Assembly: GCA_029261855.1 (NCBI GenBank)
Contig: JAJDAN010000072.1
Coordinates: forward strand, 1 to 64,000
Direction: 5' to 3'
Source of the DNA: Deltaproteobacteria bacterium
Lineage (GTDB): Bacteria; Myxococcota_A; UBA9160; UBA4427
Length of the DNA stretch: 64,000 nt
The position numbers were made by a program, and so were the translations under genes. Below the pieces are notes generated by a model. The model was not told the origin of the DNA and made no database searches. It was given only the letters and a program-made list of their open reading frames with translations. Positions 24,696-33,499 of this stretch are shown piece after piece (position 1 is the first letter of the stretch; each line of letters opens with the position of its first letter).

Positions 24696-26655
24696 TCCCG
24701 GCCCGCTGCTGCTCGTCTCGAGCGGCATCCCCGACACGCGCGTCGTCGAGGGGGTCATGGCGCAGGCCGCGCGCGCGGGTCTCGCCGTGCATGCTGTCGC
24801 GGATCTGGTCGAAGAGCTGCCCGACTCGGCCGACTTCCCCGACATCACGACGTCACGCCTCGACGCGTACCGCGGGGCCGAGACCACCATCCGGAATGCG
24901 GCGGATCGTTCCGATCAGTTGCTCCGCAGCGTGCGCGCCCTGGTGAAGGGACGCTTCGAGCAGCGCGGAAGGTCGCTTTGGCTCGCCCAGGAAACCTACA
25001 TCCTTCACTTCCACCTGCTCCGGGTCGTCGATTCGCTCGAGCTGGTGGGAAGGGTGCTGGACGAGCTGCGTCCGTCGCGGGTCGTGTGCGTCGGGCCGGT
25101 CGGTCTACTTGCGAAACTTTTCTTCCTGGTTGCGAAGAGTCGCGGAATACCCCTTCGCCTGCGCACGGGATCGGGGTTGCGCCGCAAGCTCGCCGCTGTT
25201 CTTTGGGAAGCGCAGCGGCGCCTGCTCGCGTGGCCCAGCCTCTACCTCGTTCCGGTTTACTTCCTGTTGGGAGCCCGGCGGCTGCTTCGGCGGCGCGCGC
25301 CGCGGAAGCAACGCGATGCGTCCGTCTCAGCAGACACTGCGGCTGGCGCGATCCGCGTGGCCTTCATCGGGTCGAATCGAAAGCAGTCCGATCTCACGAT
25401 CCAGCTCGCGCACTATCTCAATGAGACCGACCTCAACGGGACGGACGGCTTCTCCTGTCGCTTCCTGAACCTTCAGGACGAATCCCTGAAGCGGGAGCTC
25501 GACGAGCAGGGCCTACCGGTTGCGCGTCTGAGTGACCATAGGGAGGAGTCGGATGCGAGCGCGGGGGCAGCGGACGACAGGCGTCGCTTCCTGCGCGACG
25601 CGCTCGCGTTGTTCGGGTCTCCCGCCTTCCGCCGCCACTTCAGGGTCCCCGGCGCGGCGGGCGAAGCGGGCCGCGTCATCGACTTCTGGCCGATTACCGG
25701 TCACTACCTGACGCGCTTCGCCCTGGCGATCGCGCCGGAACTCGCGGCCAGCGTCGAGCGGGCCGCGAGCTACTTCGAAGAGAACCCGGCGGACATCGTC
25801 GTCACACCCGCAGAATGGGACCCGCGCTCCCGGGCTTGCGTCATCGCTGCCGCGGCCCTCGGCGTCCCCAGTCTGAGCCTGCAACGTGGAGACATCACCG
25901 GCTTTCCCGGTTGGGCGGACCCGATCTTTTCCGACCGGATGGCCGTGAACGGTCCGGCAATCGCCAATGCCATGATCCGCGCGGGTGTGCCCGAAGAGCA
26001 GCTCGTCGTCACCGGTGACTCGCGCCTGGACCCGTGGATTCGCGATGCCGAACGCTTCTTCCACCCGGGCCAGACCCGAGAGAAACTTGCGATTCCGCAG
26101 GACCGGCGACTGATCGCCGTCATGACGAACCCCGTCACCCTGAACGAGAAGGCCAGCCACGCGGAAGAGTACGTGGGTGGCCTGCTCGAGCTCGAGCGGC
26201 AGGACGAGTCGCTCCACTTCGTCATCAAGCTCCATCCCAACGAATACGACCTCGCCTTCTACGAACGCATCCGGGACCGGGTCGGCGCGCGGAACGTCAC
26301 CGTGATCAAGGAACTCAGCACGCCGCAGCTGCTCTTCGACGCCGATGTGGTAGTCACGACGATCTCGACTACCGGCGAGGAGGCGATCTTCCTGGGAAAG
26401 CCCCTGGTCGTCGTGAACCTCACCAACGAGCCGGACTTCATGCCCTACGTGGGAAGCGCCGCAGCCGTCACTGTCCGCGAGCGGGGCCTGCTGCGTGAGG
26501 GTCTCTTTGGAGCCCTCGACGACCCGGAGCTGCGGGCCCGTCTGACGGCGGGACGCGCCGCCTACATCGCGGACCACTTTCTCAGTGATGATGGCCGCGC
26601 GAGCGATCGCTGCGCGGCGCTGATCCGAGAGCTCGCGGGGGCGTCGGCCCCCTAG
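24688..26655 (+). CDS. large GT-B-like glycan/teichoate-type transferase
   Basis: A 655-residue protein. The C-terminal 300 residues have a GT-B/CDP-glycerol-transferase-like shape: VVTPAEWDPRSRACVIAA, a LVVTGDSRLD step, FVIKLHPNEYD, and a VVVTTISTTGEEAIFLGKPL donor-site motif. These resemble UDP-GlcNAc 2-epimerase-like and capsule-polysaccharide synthesis enzymes. The N-terminal half is less conserved and carries hydrophobic segments near 130-150 and 175-200 followed by an arginine-rich stretch, suggesting membrane association. The GTG start overlaps the preceding GT4 gene by eight bases. Its TAG shares a CTAG palindrome with the stop of the convergent gene. Exact reaction unknown. Confidence 0.7.
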   Translation: MSDPGPLLLVSSGIPDTRVVEGVMAQAARAGLAVHAVADLVEELPDSADFPDITTSRLDAYRGAETTIRNAADRSDQLLRSVRALVKGRFEQRGRSLWLAQETYILHFHLLRVVDSLELVGRVLDELRPSRVVCVGPVGLLAKLFFLVAKSRGIPLRLRTGSGLRRKLAAVLWEAQRRLLAWPSLYLVPVYFLLGARRLLRRRAPRKQRDASVSADTAAGAIRVAFIGSNRKQSDLTIQLAHYLNETDLNGTDGFSCRFLNLQDESLKRELDEQGLPVARLSDHREESDASAGAADDRRRFLRDALALFGSPAFRRHFRVPGAAGEAGRVIDFWPITGHYLTRFALAIAPELAASVERAASYFEENPADIVVTPAEWDPRSRACVIAAAALGVPSLSLQRGDITGFPGWADPIFSDRMAVNGPAIANAMIRAGVPEEQLVVTGDSRLDPWIRDAERFFHPGQTREKLAIPQDRRLIAVMTNPVTLNEKASHAEEYVGGLLELERQDESLHFVIKLHPNEYDLAFYERIRDRVGARNVTVIKELSTPQLLFDADVVVTTISTTGEEAIFLGKPLVVVNLTNEPDFMPYVGSAAAVTVRERGLLREGLFGALDDPELRARLTAGRAAYIADHFLSDDGRASDRCAALIRELAGASAP

Positions 26656-27905
26656 CTCTTCGTTCGTGGGCACGCCTCGAGGGCATCCCACAGCACCTCG
26701 GTCGCTGCGGACCAGCTGAAGTGTTCGCGGATCAGCTCGCGTCCCGCAGCGCCCATGCGCGCGCGCCGCGGCGGATCGTCGAGCAGTGCGCAGACCGCGT
26801 TCGCGAAGTCGGCCGGGTCGTCGGCGATCAGCGCGTGCCGCCCGGCTTCGAGCCCGTCGAAGCCCTCCGCCGTGACGGAGCTGACGACCATCGCCTTTTC
26901 CATGGCGAGTCCCGCCTGCAGCTTGTTCTTCATGCCGGTGCCGAAGCGCAGAGCCGACACGACTACCGCGGCGCGCCTCAGGTAGGGGCGCACGTCGTCG
27001 ACGAAGCCCGTCGCGACGACTCGATCGTCGGAGTCGTAGCGGGCGAGATCGCCTGCGGGGTCGGGACCGACGAGGTAGACCCGGGTCTGCGGTCGCTGCC
27101 GCCAGACCAGCGGCATGATGTCGTCGACCAGATGGCGCGCTCCGTCGAGGTTCGGTCCGTAGCGCATGTGGCCGTTGAAGACGATCTCGTCCGGCACCTC
27201 GTCCACGTCGGGTACGGCCTCGGGCGAGAAGTAGTCCGTATCGCACCCGTCGATGACCCGCGCGATGGGAGCGTCCGGGATGCGTCGCCGCAGGTAGGAA
27301 ATGTCAGCGCTCGAGTTGTAGGTGACCGCCGAGACGCGCTCGAACATCTGTCTCTCGAAGCGTTGCATGCCGAACCTCGCCAGGTAGAGCTTGAGTCGCC
27401 GCCCCAGCGGAAGCTGTGCACTGTCGCGCACCTGCCGCTCGAGGATCAACGACCAGGGGTCGACACCGTCCACGACGCAATGCGACCAGAGCGCCGGCGG
27501 GACCAACTGCAGGGCGTCGATCCCCATGCACAGGAAGGTCAGCGGTCCTTCACGCTCGGCGACCTGCTGAAGCTGATGTCGCGTTCGTCGCAGCAGCAGC
27601 GGGTCGCGAAAGCGGAGGTCGTGTCGCGCGCTGCCTGTCAGGAAGATCAGCGCCTGGGCGGAATCCGGGTCTCGCGACTGCCCGTGCGTGACGCTCACCG
27701 AGTCGAACAGGTTGGCGATCGAAGGCGTCGCGATGAAGTCGTTCCATTCGTCTTCGCCGCAACGGACGCCCGCAACGCAATGCAGCCGAGCTCGAGCCGA
27801 CAGCCGCGAGAGGAGCTGGAACGGTCGCGGGCTGCCCGCGTCCGGCGGGACCGGAAACGCCTTCGAGAGGACGACGACGACGACGGGCGGGTTCTGGGGA
27901 GGCAT
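26652..27905 (-). CDS. family 4 glycosyltransferase
   Basis: A 417-residue GT-B glycosyltransferase. The N-terminus has a Val-rich strand followed by SKAFPVPPDAGSPRPF, the sort found in GT4 enzymes that begin FPYPPxxGxxxR. Then come CMGIDALQLVPP, FNGHMRYGPNLDGARHLVD (a classic mid-protein GT4 element), VYLVGPDP and RFGTGMKNKLQAGLAMEKAMV, which forms the donor-binding EX7E-like region in variant form. There is no membrane segment. It lies 14 bases after the flippase gene on the same strand, so both are probably one transcript. Donor sugar unknown. Confidence 0.9.
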   Translation of the reverse strand: MPPQNPPVVVVVLSKAFPVPPDAGSPRPFQLLSRLSARARLHCVAGVRCGEDEWNDFIATPSIANLFDSVSVTHGQSRDPDSAQALIFLTGSARHDLRFRDPLLLRRTRHQLQQVAEREGPLTFLCMGIDALQLVPPALWSHCVVDGVDPWSLILERQVRDSAQLPLGRRLKLYLARFGMQRFERQMFERVSAVTYNSSADISYLRRRIPDAPIARVIDGCDTDYFSPEAVPDVDEVPDEIVFNGHMRYGPNLDGARHLVDDIMPLVWRQRPQTRVYLVGPDPAGDLARYDSDDRVVATGFVDDVRPYLRRAAVVVSALRFGTGMKNKLQAGLAMEKAMVVSSVTAEGFDGLEAGRHALIADDPADFANAVCALLDDPPRRARMGAAGRELIREHFSWSAATEVLWDALEACPRTKS

Positions 27906-27919
27906 GGCAGCGGGCGAGT

Positions 27920-29446
27920 CTAGGCGACCTTGGCGATGGCTTGGCGAACGTAGCCCGCCACCTTGCTGCGGTCGTCCGAGGTCAACCCGATGGTCCATGC
28001 GGTCGCCGCGAAGGCGAGGAGCGAAAGCGACCCGGACACCGCGAGCTCGGGCCAGAGGCCGAGCGTGGTCGAATGCTGGACAGCCCAGGCAGCGCCGGCC
28101 ACGACGACGAGGCAGAGCACCGGGCCACCATAGGAGCGCCGGATGAACTCGATGAGACCCATCTGGCAAACCCGGACCGCGACCGTCACGCGCACGACGG
28201 TGCGAATCGCCTGGGCGGCCAGCGCAGGGATGGCTGCGCCGAGGATGCCCAGGTCCGTGCTTCCGACGAGATGGATGGCGAGCGCGAGAGAGACCGCCGC
28301 CAGCACGAGATTGAAGATTGCGATGCCGCGAAGTCGGTTCGAGCCGAGGAAGACCGGCAGGGAGGCGCCCGTGAAGGTCCGGAGCACCACCGCACACGAC
28401 CAGATCTCGAGGGCGACGGCCGTGTCCTCGAAGCCGGGTCCCAGCCAGGCGGGCACGATCAGTCGCGCGTGGACTGCGACCCAGGCGGCCCCCGCACCGC
28501 TGATGAGAATGCTGTAGCGGGTGCTTCGCACGAGCGTCCGCTGCATCAGGCCGAAATTGTCCTGGCCGGACGCCTTCGTCATGACGGGGATCAGCTGCTG
28601 GATGAACGAACCGGAAAAGGAGATCAGCGCGTTCATCAGGATCAGGACGGGGGCATAGTGGGCGACGGCTGCGGCTCCCAGGAAGTAGGAGACGATCATC
28701 GACCCGCTTTGCATGTTCACCCAGGAAGACAGCTGGGCCATGGTCGTGTCGATGCCCAGGGTCGAGAGGTCGCGCCACGCCTCCCTCGATGCCAGGCTCG
28801 TGCGGATTTCGAGGGTCGTGTTCAGCTGGGCGCTCTTCCATCGCACCGTGAAGAAGACGACGAGGTTCGAGAGCAGCGTCGCGGCGCCCCACACCAACAG
28901 ACTCTCGGACCACACGATGAAGGTCGCGATGATCAATCCCGCACGCAGGAATGTCATCAGCATCAGGGTGTAGTGCTCGACGTCGTGACGCAGTTGGGAG
29001 ACGAGCGCGGCCCGGTAGGGAGTGGTCAGCAGGTTGACCGCGAGAGCCGCCCCGGCCGCGAGCAACGTCCAGTAGGCGTCGGACATCAACTCCGGCGGCA
29101 CCTTCATGGCGGTGAGGAACGCCCTGCCGAACACGGCGAGGGTCAGCACGATCACGACCGACAGTCCCAGGTACAGGACCATCGACGCGCTGACCAGGGC
29201 ATTGGCGCGGTCGATCTCGCCCTGGAAGAGGAGATTCGAGTACTGGCGGACCGTCGCGGGACGCACGCCCATCTCGACGAGAACGAGCAGACCGAGGATG
29301 GACCCGGCGATCCCGATCACGCCGTAGGCCGCCTCGCCGAGGTGGCCGATGAGGTACGGGACCATCCCGAACGCGACCGCCATGGACACGAGACGACTCA
29401 CGTGTGCGAGGAGCGCATTCAGGATGATTCGCGACTCGTCCTTCAC
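27920..29446 (-). CDS. second Wzx-like flippase (MATE/MOP superfamily)
   Basis: A 508-residue polytopic protein with about twelve to fourteen hydrophobic segments, of the polysaccharide-export branch of the MOP superfamily. The N-terminus ILNALLAHVSRLVSMAVAF and the LGEAAYGVIGIAG segment are typical of oligosaccharide-unit flippases. It probably moves the glycan repeat of the second locus across the inner membrane. The start is GTG at 29446, inside a 3 x 20-bp direct repeat. The two upstream repeats each create a GTG mini-frame whose TGA overlaps the next GTG, so initiation may be coupled or tuned. A GT4 gene follows 14 bases downstream. Confidence 0.87.
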   Translation of the reverse strand: MKDESRIILNALLAHVSRLVSMAVAFGMVPYLIGHLGEAAYGVIGIAGSILGLLVLVEMGVRPATVRQYSNLLFQGEIDRANALVSASMVLYLGLSVVIVLTLAVFGRAFLTAMKVPPELMSDAYWTLLAAGAALAVNLLTTPYRAALVSQLRHDVEHYTLMLMTFLRAGLIIATFIVWSESLLVWGAATLLSNLVVFFTVRWKSAQLNTTLEIRTSLASREAWRDLSTLGIDTTMAQLSSWVNMQSGSMIVSYFLGAAAVAHYAPVLILMNALISFSGSFIQQLIPVMTKASGQDNFGLMQRTLVRSTRYSILISGAGAAWVAVHARLIVPAWLGPGFEDTAVALEIWSCAVVLRTFTGASLPVFLGSNRLRGIAIFNLVLAAVSLALAIHLVGSTDLGILGAAIPALAAQAIRTVVRVTVAVRVCQMGLIEFIRRSYGGPVLCLVVVAGAAWAVQHSTTLGLWPELAVSGSLSLLAFAATAWTIGLTSDDRSKVAGYVRQAIAKVA

Positions 29447-29500
29447 GGAGATCCTTCGTCCTTCACAGAGATCCTTCGTCCTTCACAGAGGTCCTTCGTC
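29441..29500 (-). repeat. 3 x 20-bp direct repeat over the flippase start
   Basis: Three adjacent 20-base units at 29441-29460, 29461-29480 and 29481-29500 differ by one or two bases. On the minus strand each carries an AAGGA Shine-Dalgarno-like core followed five bases later by the GTG of the next unit. The last GTG is the flippase start (29446). GTG at 29486 and at 29466 each open seven-codon frames whose TGA overlaps the next GTG as GTGA. Confidence 0.9.
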
Positions 29501-29609
29501 CTGGGGGCGCGGGGCGGGGGTGCCGAAGCCAGCCAGGGAATAGCACCCGGAGAGAGGGCCTTTCCACTCGCAGTGGGATGGGCTTTCCTTCGCCAGCGAC
29601 TTCCTCTTC

Positions 29610-30557
29610 ATGACCCGACCGAACTTCTTCATCTTGGGTGTGGCAAAGAGCGGGACCACGTCGCTCTACGACACGCTCGGCCAACATCCTGACGTCTTCT
29701 TCTCGACGCCGAAGGAGCCCATCTTCTTCGAGGCGGAATACGAGAAGGGCCTCGACTACTACGCGAGGACCTATTTTGCCGACTTCCAGGGGGAGTCGGC
29801 GGTCGGCGAGGCCCGGCACCGCAATCTCTACCTTCCCTACGTCGCGCCGCGCATCCAGGAATGCTTTCCGGACGCGAGGTTGATCGTGATCCTGCGCAAC
29901 CCCGTCGACCGGGCCTACTCGGACTGGCTCATGCGGCGCGCCAGCGGCGCGGACACGCTCCCCTTCGAGGAAGCGGTCGAGGAAGACCTGCGGCGCATCG
30001 AGAGCGGGCAGCGCTTCGACGGGGATGCAGGGGAGGCCGCGTGGAAGGCGCACATCCTCCCCGTCCACGAGGGCAAGCGCGCCGCGCTGACCACCCCCGG
30101 CGTCGCCATGCCCGAGCTCCGCTATCGCACCTACGTCGACTCGGGGTACTACGCAGAGCAGATCGATCGCTACCTCGGGCTCTTTCCCTCCTCGCGGCTG
30201 GAGATCGTCTTTCTAGACGACTTCTCCCGGGACCCGCAGGCGGTCTGCCGCCATCTCTGGACCTTCCTCGGTGTCGAGCCGAACCACGAGCTCGAGCGTG
30301 TCGACGCGTCGAACGTTCGAGGCAAGCTGCTCACCACCCGAGCACGCCGATTGGCTCGAAAGACACTGGGCGAGCCGCTACTCGCGCGCATGCCTCGCAG
30401 CCTGCGTCGCACGCTGGGTGCGCTGATCGACAAGAGCGCCGCAGCGAACCCGAAGATGAACGCGGCGACGCGCGAGCTGCTCGTTGCGCACTATGCCCCG
30501 CACAATCGTCGCCTCGAGGAGATCACGGGACGAGACCTGTCGCACTGGAGCGAGTAG
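29610..30557 (+). CDS. PAPS-dependent sulfotransferase
   Basis: A 315-residue cytosolic sulfotransferase that would transfer sulfate from PAPS to a sugar, lipid or amine hydroxyl. The 5'-phosphosulfate-binding loop VAKSGTTSLY is at 11-20, and the 3'-phosphate motif RNPVDRAYSDW is at 96-106 with Ser104. KEPIFF at 35-40 and a C-terminal RRLEEITGRDLSHW are typical of bacterial family members related to heparan N-deacetylase/sulfotransferase-type domains. The ATG at 29610 has only a weak Shine-Dalgarno. It diverges from the flippase across a 163-base gap that includes the 20-bp repeats. It implies sulfated surface glycans or lipids. Confidence 0.9.
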   Translation: MTRPNFFILGVAKSGTTSLYDTLGQHPDVFFSTPKEPIFFEAEYEKGLDYYARTYFADFQGESAVGEARHRNLYLPYVAPRIQECFPDARLIVILRNPVDRAYSDWLMRRASGADTLPFEEAVEEDLRRIESGQRFDGDAGEAAWKAHILPVHEGKRAALTTPGVAMPELRYRTYVDSGYYAEQIDRYLGLFPSSRLEIVFLDDFSRDPQAVCRHLWTFLGVEPNHELERVDASNVRGKLLTTRARRLARKTLGEPLLARMPRSLRRTLGALIDKSAAANPKMNAATRELLVAHYAPHNRRLEEITGRDLSHWSE

Positions 30558-30622
30558 CGCATGAGCTGCGCACGGGCTGCACGCTTCGCAGTCCAATGCC
30601 GCGGATCCCAAGGGGGCGATTC

Positions 30623-30631
30623 TGATATAGT
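30623..30631 (+). promoter_or_regulatory. possible extended -10 promoter element
   Basis: TGATATAGT fits the extended -10 pattern TGnTATAAT with one mismatch. It lies in the 133-base gap before the gene at 30691, about 60 bases upstream of its start. No good -35 is seen; extended -10 promoters can work without one. Confidence 0.3.
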
Positions 30632-30690
30632 GATCGCCTTCCGAGGCAAGTCGACGCTCTCGGTGAACTGCTCCGAACGGGAAATGCGCG

Positions 30691-32385
30691 GTGGATGGAG
30701 CGACAGGCCAGGCTGGCGAGGCGGACGAGAGGCGGTCCGGCGAGCAATCCCTGCGGCTGGGGATCGTGCTGCACTCTCTCGAGGTCGAGCGCTGGGTGCT
30801 CCCGATCCTCGCCTGGATCGAAAGCAGCGACGCGGTGGCTGTCCCGGTCGTTGCGCTCGCGGGCGAGCCGCGAGCGGGCTCGAGGGGGTCCCTTCTCTAC
30901 CGCTTCTATCGCGACTTCGATCGCACCCGGATGGGCGCGAAGCCCGACCCCTTCGTCCGTGTGGAGGCTCCCGTCTTCCTACGAGAAGCGAGATCGATCG
31001 CCCTTCCTCCGGGTCCCTCGCTCGGTGATGCCGAGGCTGCTCTTGCGGACGCCGGTCTCGACCTGATTCTCGATCTCACCCGGGGTACGCCCTACACGGG
31101 TCTGGAAGTGCTCTCGCGGCTCGGGGTCTGGCGTCATCCGCGACACGCGCTCTCCCGGGAATCCGACGCGAGTGAGTTGCGCGAGATTCGCGACGAGCAG
31201 CGGGCGACCGAGACGGTGCTGGTGGCTGAGTGCGGCGATCCGGATCAGCCCGGGGCACTGGCGCGTTCGTTCACGTCGACCCGCATGGGTTCAGCGCATC
31301 GGAACGCCAGCATTGCTGCCGCACGCTTCGCGCTCCTCGTCGTCCGTTGCCTCGAGCGGGTCTCGAACGGAAAGACGATCCCGCGAAGCTGGGGTGAAGG
31401 CTGGGCCGCCTCAGAAAGCGTCGCGTCCGCCCCCCCGAGCAACCTCGCGATGCTCGGGTACCTCTTCCGTCTCGCTTCGCGTCTGGCTTCCCGAATCATC
31501 GATGCGCGCCGGAGCGAAGACACGGTGCGGAGCTGGGTGGTCGGCTGGCGCCGCGCCCCGCCTCCCGACCCAGGGGACTTCTCGCCCGCGGGCTTCCACG
31601 TACTCGACACGCCTCCGTCGCGCTTCTTCGCAGATCCGTTTCCGGTAGAGGTCGATGGCCGCAGCTACCTGTTCTTCGAGGACTACGCGTATCGTCGCGA
31701 CGATCGCGCGCAGATCGCCTGGGTCGAGATCGGGCCGGACGGCACTCCTACGGAGCCGCGTCCTGCGCTTGCGTGCCCGTACCACCTCTCGTATCCCTTT
31801 CTCTTCCGCCACACCGGGCAGCTCTTCATGCTTCCGGAGACCGCCGGCAACCGAACGATCGAGGTCTGGCGACCGACTTCCTTCCCGGACCGTTGGGAGC
31901 GCGAGAAGGTTCTGATGGACGATGTCGCCGCGTTCGACTCGACTTTGCTCGAGAGCGACGGCCGTTGGTGGCTGTTCTGCACGATCGCACCGGCAGACGG
32001 CGGCGGACCCAACGACGAGCTGCACCTCTTCCATGCAGAGGACCCGTTCGGGGAGTGGACCCCCCACCCGATGAATCCGTTGGTGTCCGACGTCCGGCGC
32101 GCCCGTCCCGCCGGCAACCTCTTCCGCCGGGACGGCCACTGGGTCCGACCCGCGCAGGACTGCGCGGAGGTCTACGGCCACGCGGTGTGCCTGAACCGCA
32201 TCGACGTGCTCAGCGTGGACGACTATCGCGAGACGCCCCTGGAGACCCTCGAGGCGTCGGCGTGGCAAGCTGCGACGCGTATTCACACCCTTTCACACAT
32301 GGACGGTCTACAGGCTGTGGACCTGAGCGTGCTTCGCCCGCGCGGCCGTGGATGGGAAGGCCCGCTCGTCCCCCGGCTGTCCTGA
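30691..32385 (+). CDS. GINT1-like beta-propeller glycan protein
   Basis: A 564-residue protein. Residues about 20-190 look like a Rossmann-type domain (LRLGIVLHSLEVERWVLPIL, DLILDLTRGTPY). Residues about 300-560 match the five-bladed-propeller type named after the N-terminal domain of plant glucosamine inositolphosphorylceramide transferase GINT1: RFFADPFPVEVDGRSYLFFED, HLSYPFLF, MLPETAGNRTIEVW, and HWVRPAQDCAEVYG. Bacterial members occur in glycan loci, often beside sulfotransferases or acetyltransferases, without assigned chemistry. The start is GTG at 30691; the Shine-Dalgarno is poor. Inference: glycan recognition or transfer. Confidence 0.72.
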   Translation: MDGATGQAGEADERRSGEQSLRLGIVLHSLEVERWVLPILAWIESSDAVAVPVVALAGEPRAGSRGSLLYRFYRDFDRTRMGAKPDPFVRVEAPVFLREARSIALPPGPSLGDAEAALADAGLDLILDLTRGTPYTGLEVLSRLGVWRHPRHALSRESDASELREIRDEQRATETVLVAECGDPDQPGALARSFTSTRMGSAHRNASIAAARFALLVVRCLERVSNGKTIPRSWGEGWAASESVASAPPSNLAMLGYLFRLASRLASRIIDARRSEDTVRSWVVGWRRAPPPDPGDFSPAGFHVLDTPPSRFFADPFPVEVDGRSYLFFEDYAYRRDDRAQIAWVEIGPDGTPTEPRPALACPYHLSYPFLFRHTGQLFMLPETAGNRTIEVWRPTSFPDRWEREKVLMDDVAAFDSTLLESDGRWWLFCTIAPADGGGPNDELHLFHAEDPFGEWTPHPMNPLVSDVRRARPAGNLFRRDGHWVRPAQDCAEVYGHAVCLNRIDVLSVDDYRETPLETLEASAWQAATRIHTLSHMDGLQAVDLSVLRPRGRGWEGPLVPRLS

Positions 32386-32419
32386 AGCCGCCTACGAGAG
32401 ATGGAAGAAGGGAAGAAAG

Positions 32420-33499
32420 ATGTCCGAGTATGAATTCCGAGTGGAGCGTCTGACTCCGGCGAACCTCAGCGACGTCCAGGCGCTCTGGGGCCAGATGTAC
32501 TCCGCCGAGGAAATCGAGCAGCGCACCCGGATCTTTCACTGGTTCGCGCTCGGCAACCCCTACGTGAGCGACGAGCTGCCGCCCTACTACCTGCTCGTCG
32601 ACAGCGACCGGGTCGTCGGCATGCACGGTCACGCGCCCTGGCCGTTCTCCCTCGGCGGCCGCCGGGAGCAGGGGTTCATGTGTTACGACGACATGCTCTC
32701 GGTCGACTACCGCGGCAAGGGACTCGGCAAGATCATGCTGAAGGGTGTCGCCGATCTCCGTCCTGAGCTCGCGGGTGCGCTCTGGCACAACGAGGCGAAC
32801 AACCGGCTGTATGCGAAGGCCGATTGGCACGACTTCACGGACTTCTGCCCCTTCGTCAAGCTGTACGACCCGGGGCCTCTCCTGCGCCGGCGCCTCGGCG
32901 GTGCGCTGGGCGGTCTGCTCGCAGGGCCGGGCCGACTTGCGCTCTCGCTGGTCGACCGCTTGCGCGGTCGCGCACGCGATGACGGCTATCGCCTCGAGCG
33001 GATCGATCGTTTCGGGGACGAGTTCGATGACTTCTTCGCCAGCGTGGAAGACCAGTTCGATGCCATCGTCGTGCGCGACTCGACCTATCTGAACTGGAAG
33101 TTCGTCGACAAGCCCTTTACGCCGTATGCGCGCTGGGCTGCACGTGACGCGGACGGCAGGTTGGCAGGCTACGTGGTATTCCGGACCTTCTCCGGCGAAG
33201 ACGGCTCGTACGGCCAGGTCATGGACGTTCTCGCCGATCCGCGCAGCGGAGCCTTCTCGGTGCTCATCCAGAAGGCTCTCGACGAGATGCGCGCGGAACG
33301 GGTCGGAGAGGTCCGCATCGCATGCACCCATTCCGGGTTCGCCGGGGCGCTACGTGGGCTGGGCTTTCTGCAGTCGAGCCACGTGCTGCATTTCATGATC
33401 CTGCACTGGGAGGGTCGCATCGAGCCGGGCTGGGAGACCAGTGCTCGTCACTGGTACCTCAGCTACAGCGATGGCGACGGCGATTGCTGGACCACTTGA
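32420..33499 (+). CDS. GNAT-family acyltransferase
   Basis: A 359-residue protein with one clear GNAT domain in the N-terminal half: YLLVDSDRVVGMHG as beta-4, MCYDDMLSVDYRGKGLGKIML as the acetyl-CoA-binding motif A (RGKGLG), then LWHNEANNRLYAKADW. A second, degenerate GNAT-like half follows (GYVVFRTFSGED, VMDVLADPR), as in double-GNAT proteins of polysaccharide loci. The ATG at 32420 follows GGGAAGAAAG. It starts 34 bases after the GINT1-like gene, so is likely in its operon. Its end overlaps the convergent metalloprotease gene by 37 bases. It may acetylate an amino sugar; the substrate is not visible. Confidence 0.8.
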   Translation: MSEYEFRVERLTPANLSDVQALWGQMYSAEEIEQRTRIFHWFALGNPYVSDELPPYYLLVDSDRVVGMHGHAPWPFSLGGRREQGFMCYDDMLSVDYRGKGLGKIMLKGVADLRPELAGALWHNEANNRLYAKADWHDFTDFCPFVKLYDPGPLLRRRLGGALGGLLAGPGRLALSLVDRLRGRARDDGYRLERIDRFGDEFDDFFASVEDQFDAIVVRDSTYLNWKFVDKPFTPYARWAARDADGRLAGYVVFRTFSGEDGSYGQVMDVLADPRSGAFSVLIQKALDEMRAERVGEVRIACTHSGFAGALRGLGFLQSSHVLHFMILHWEGRIEPGWETSARHWYLSYSDGDGDCWTT

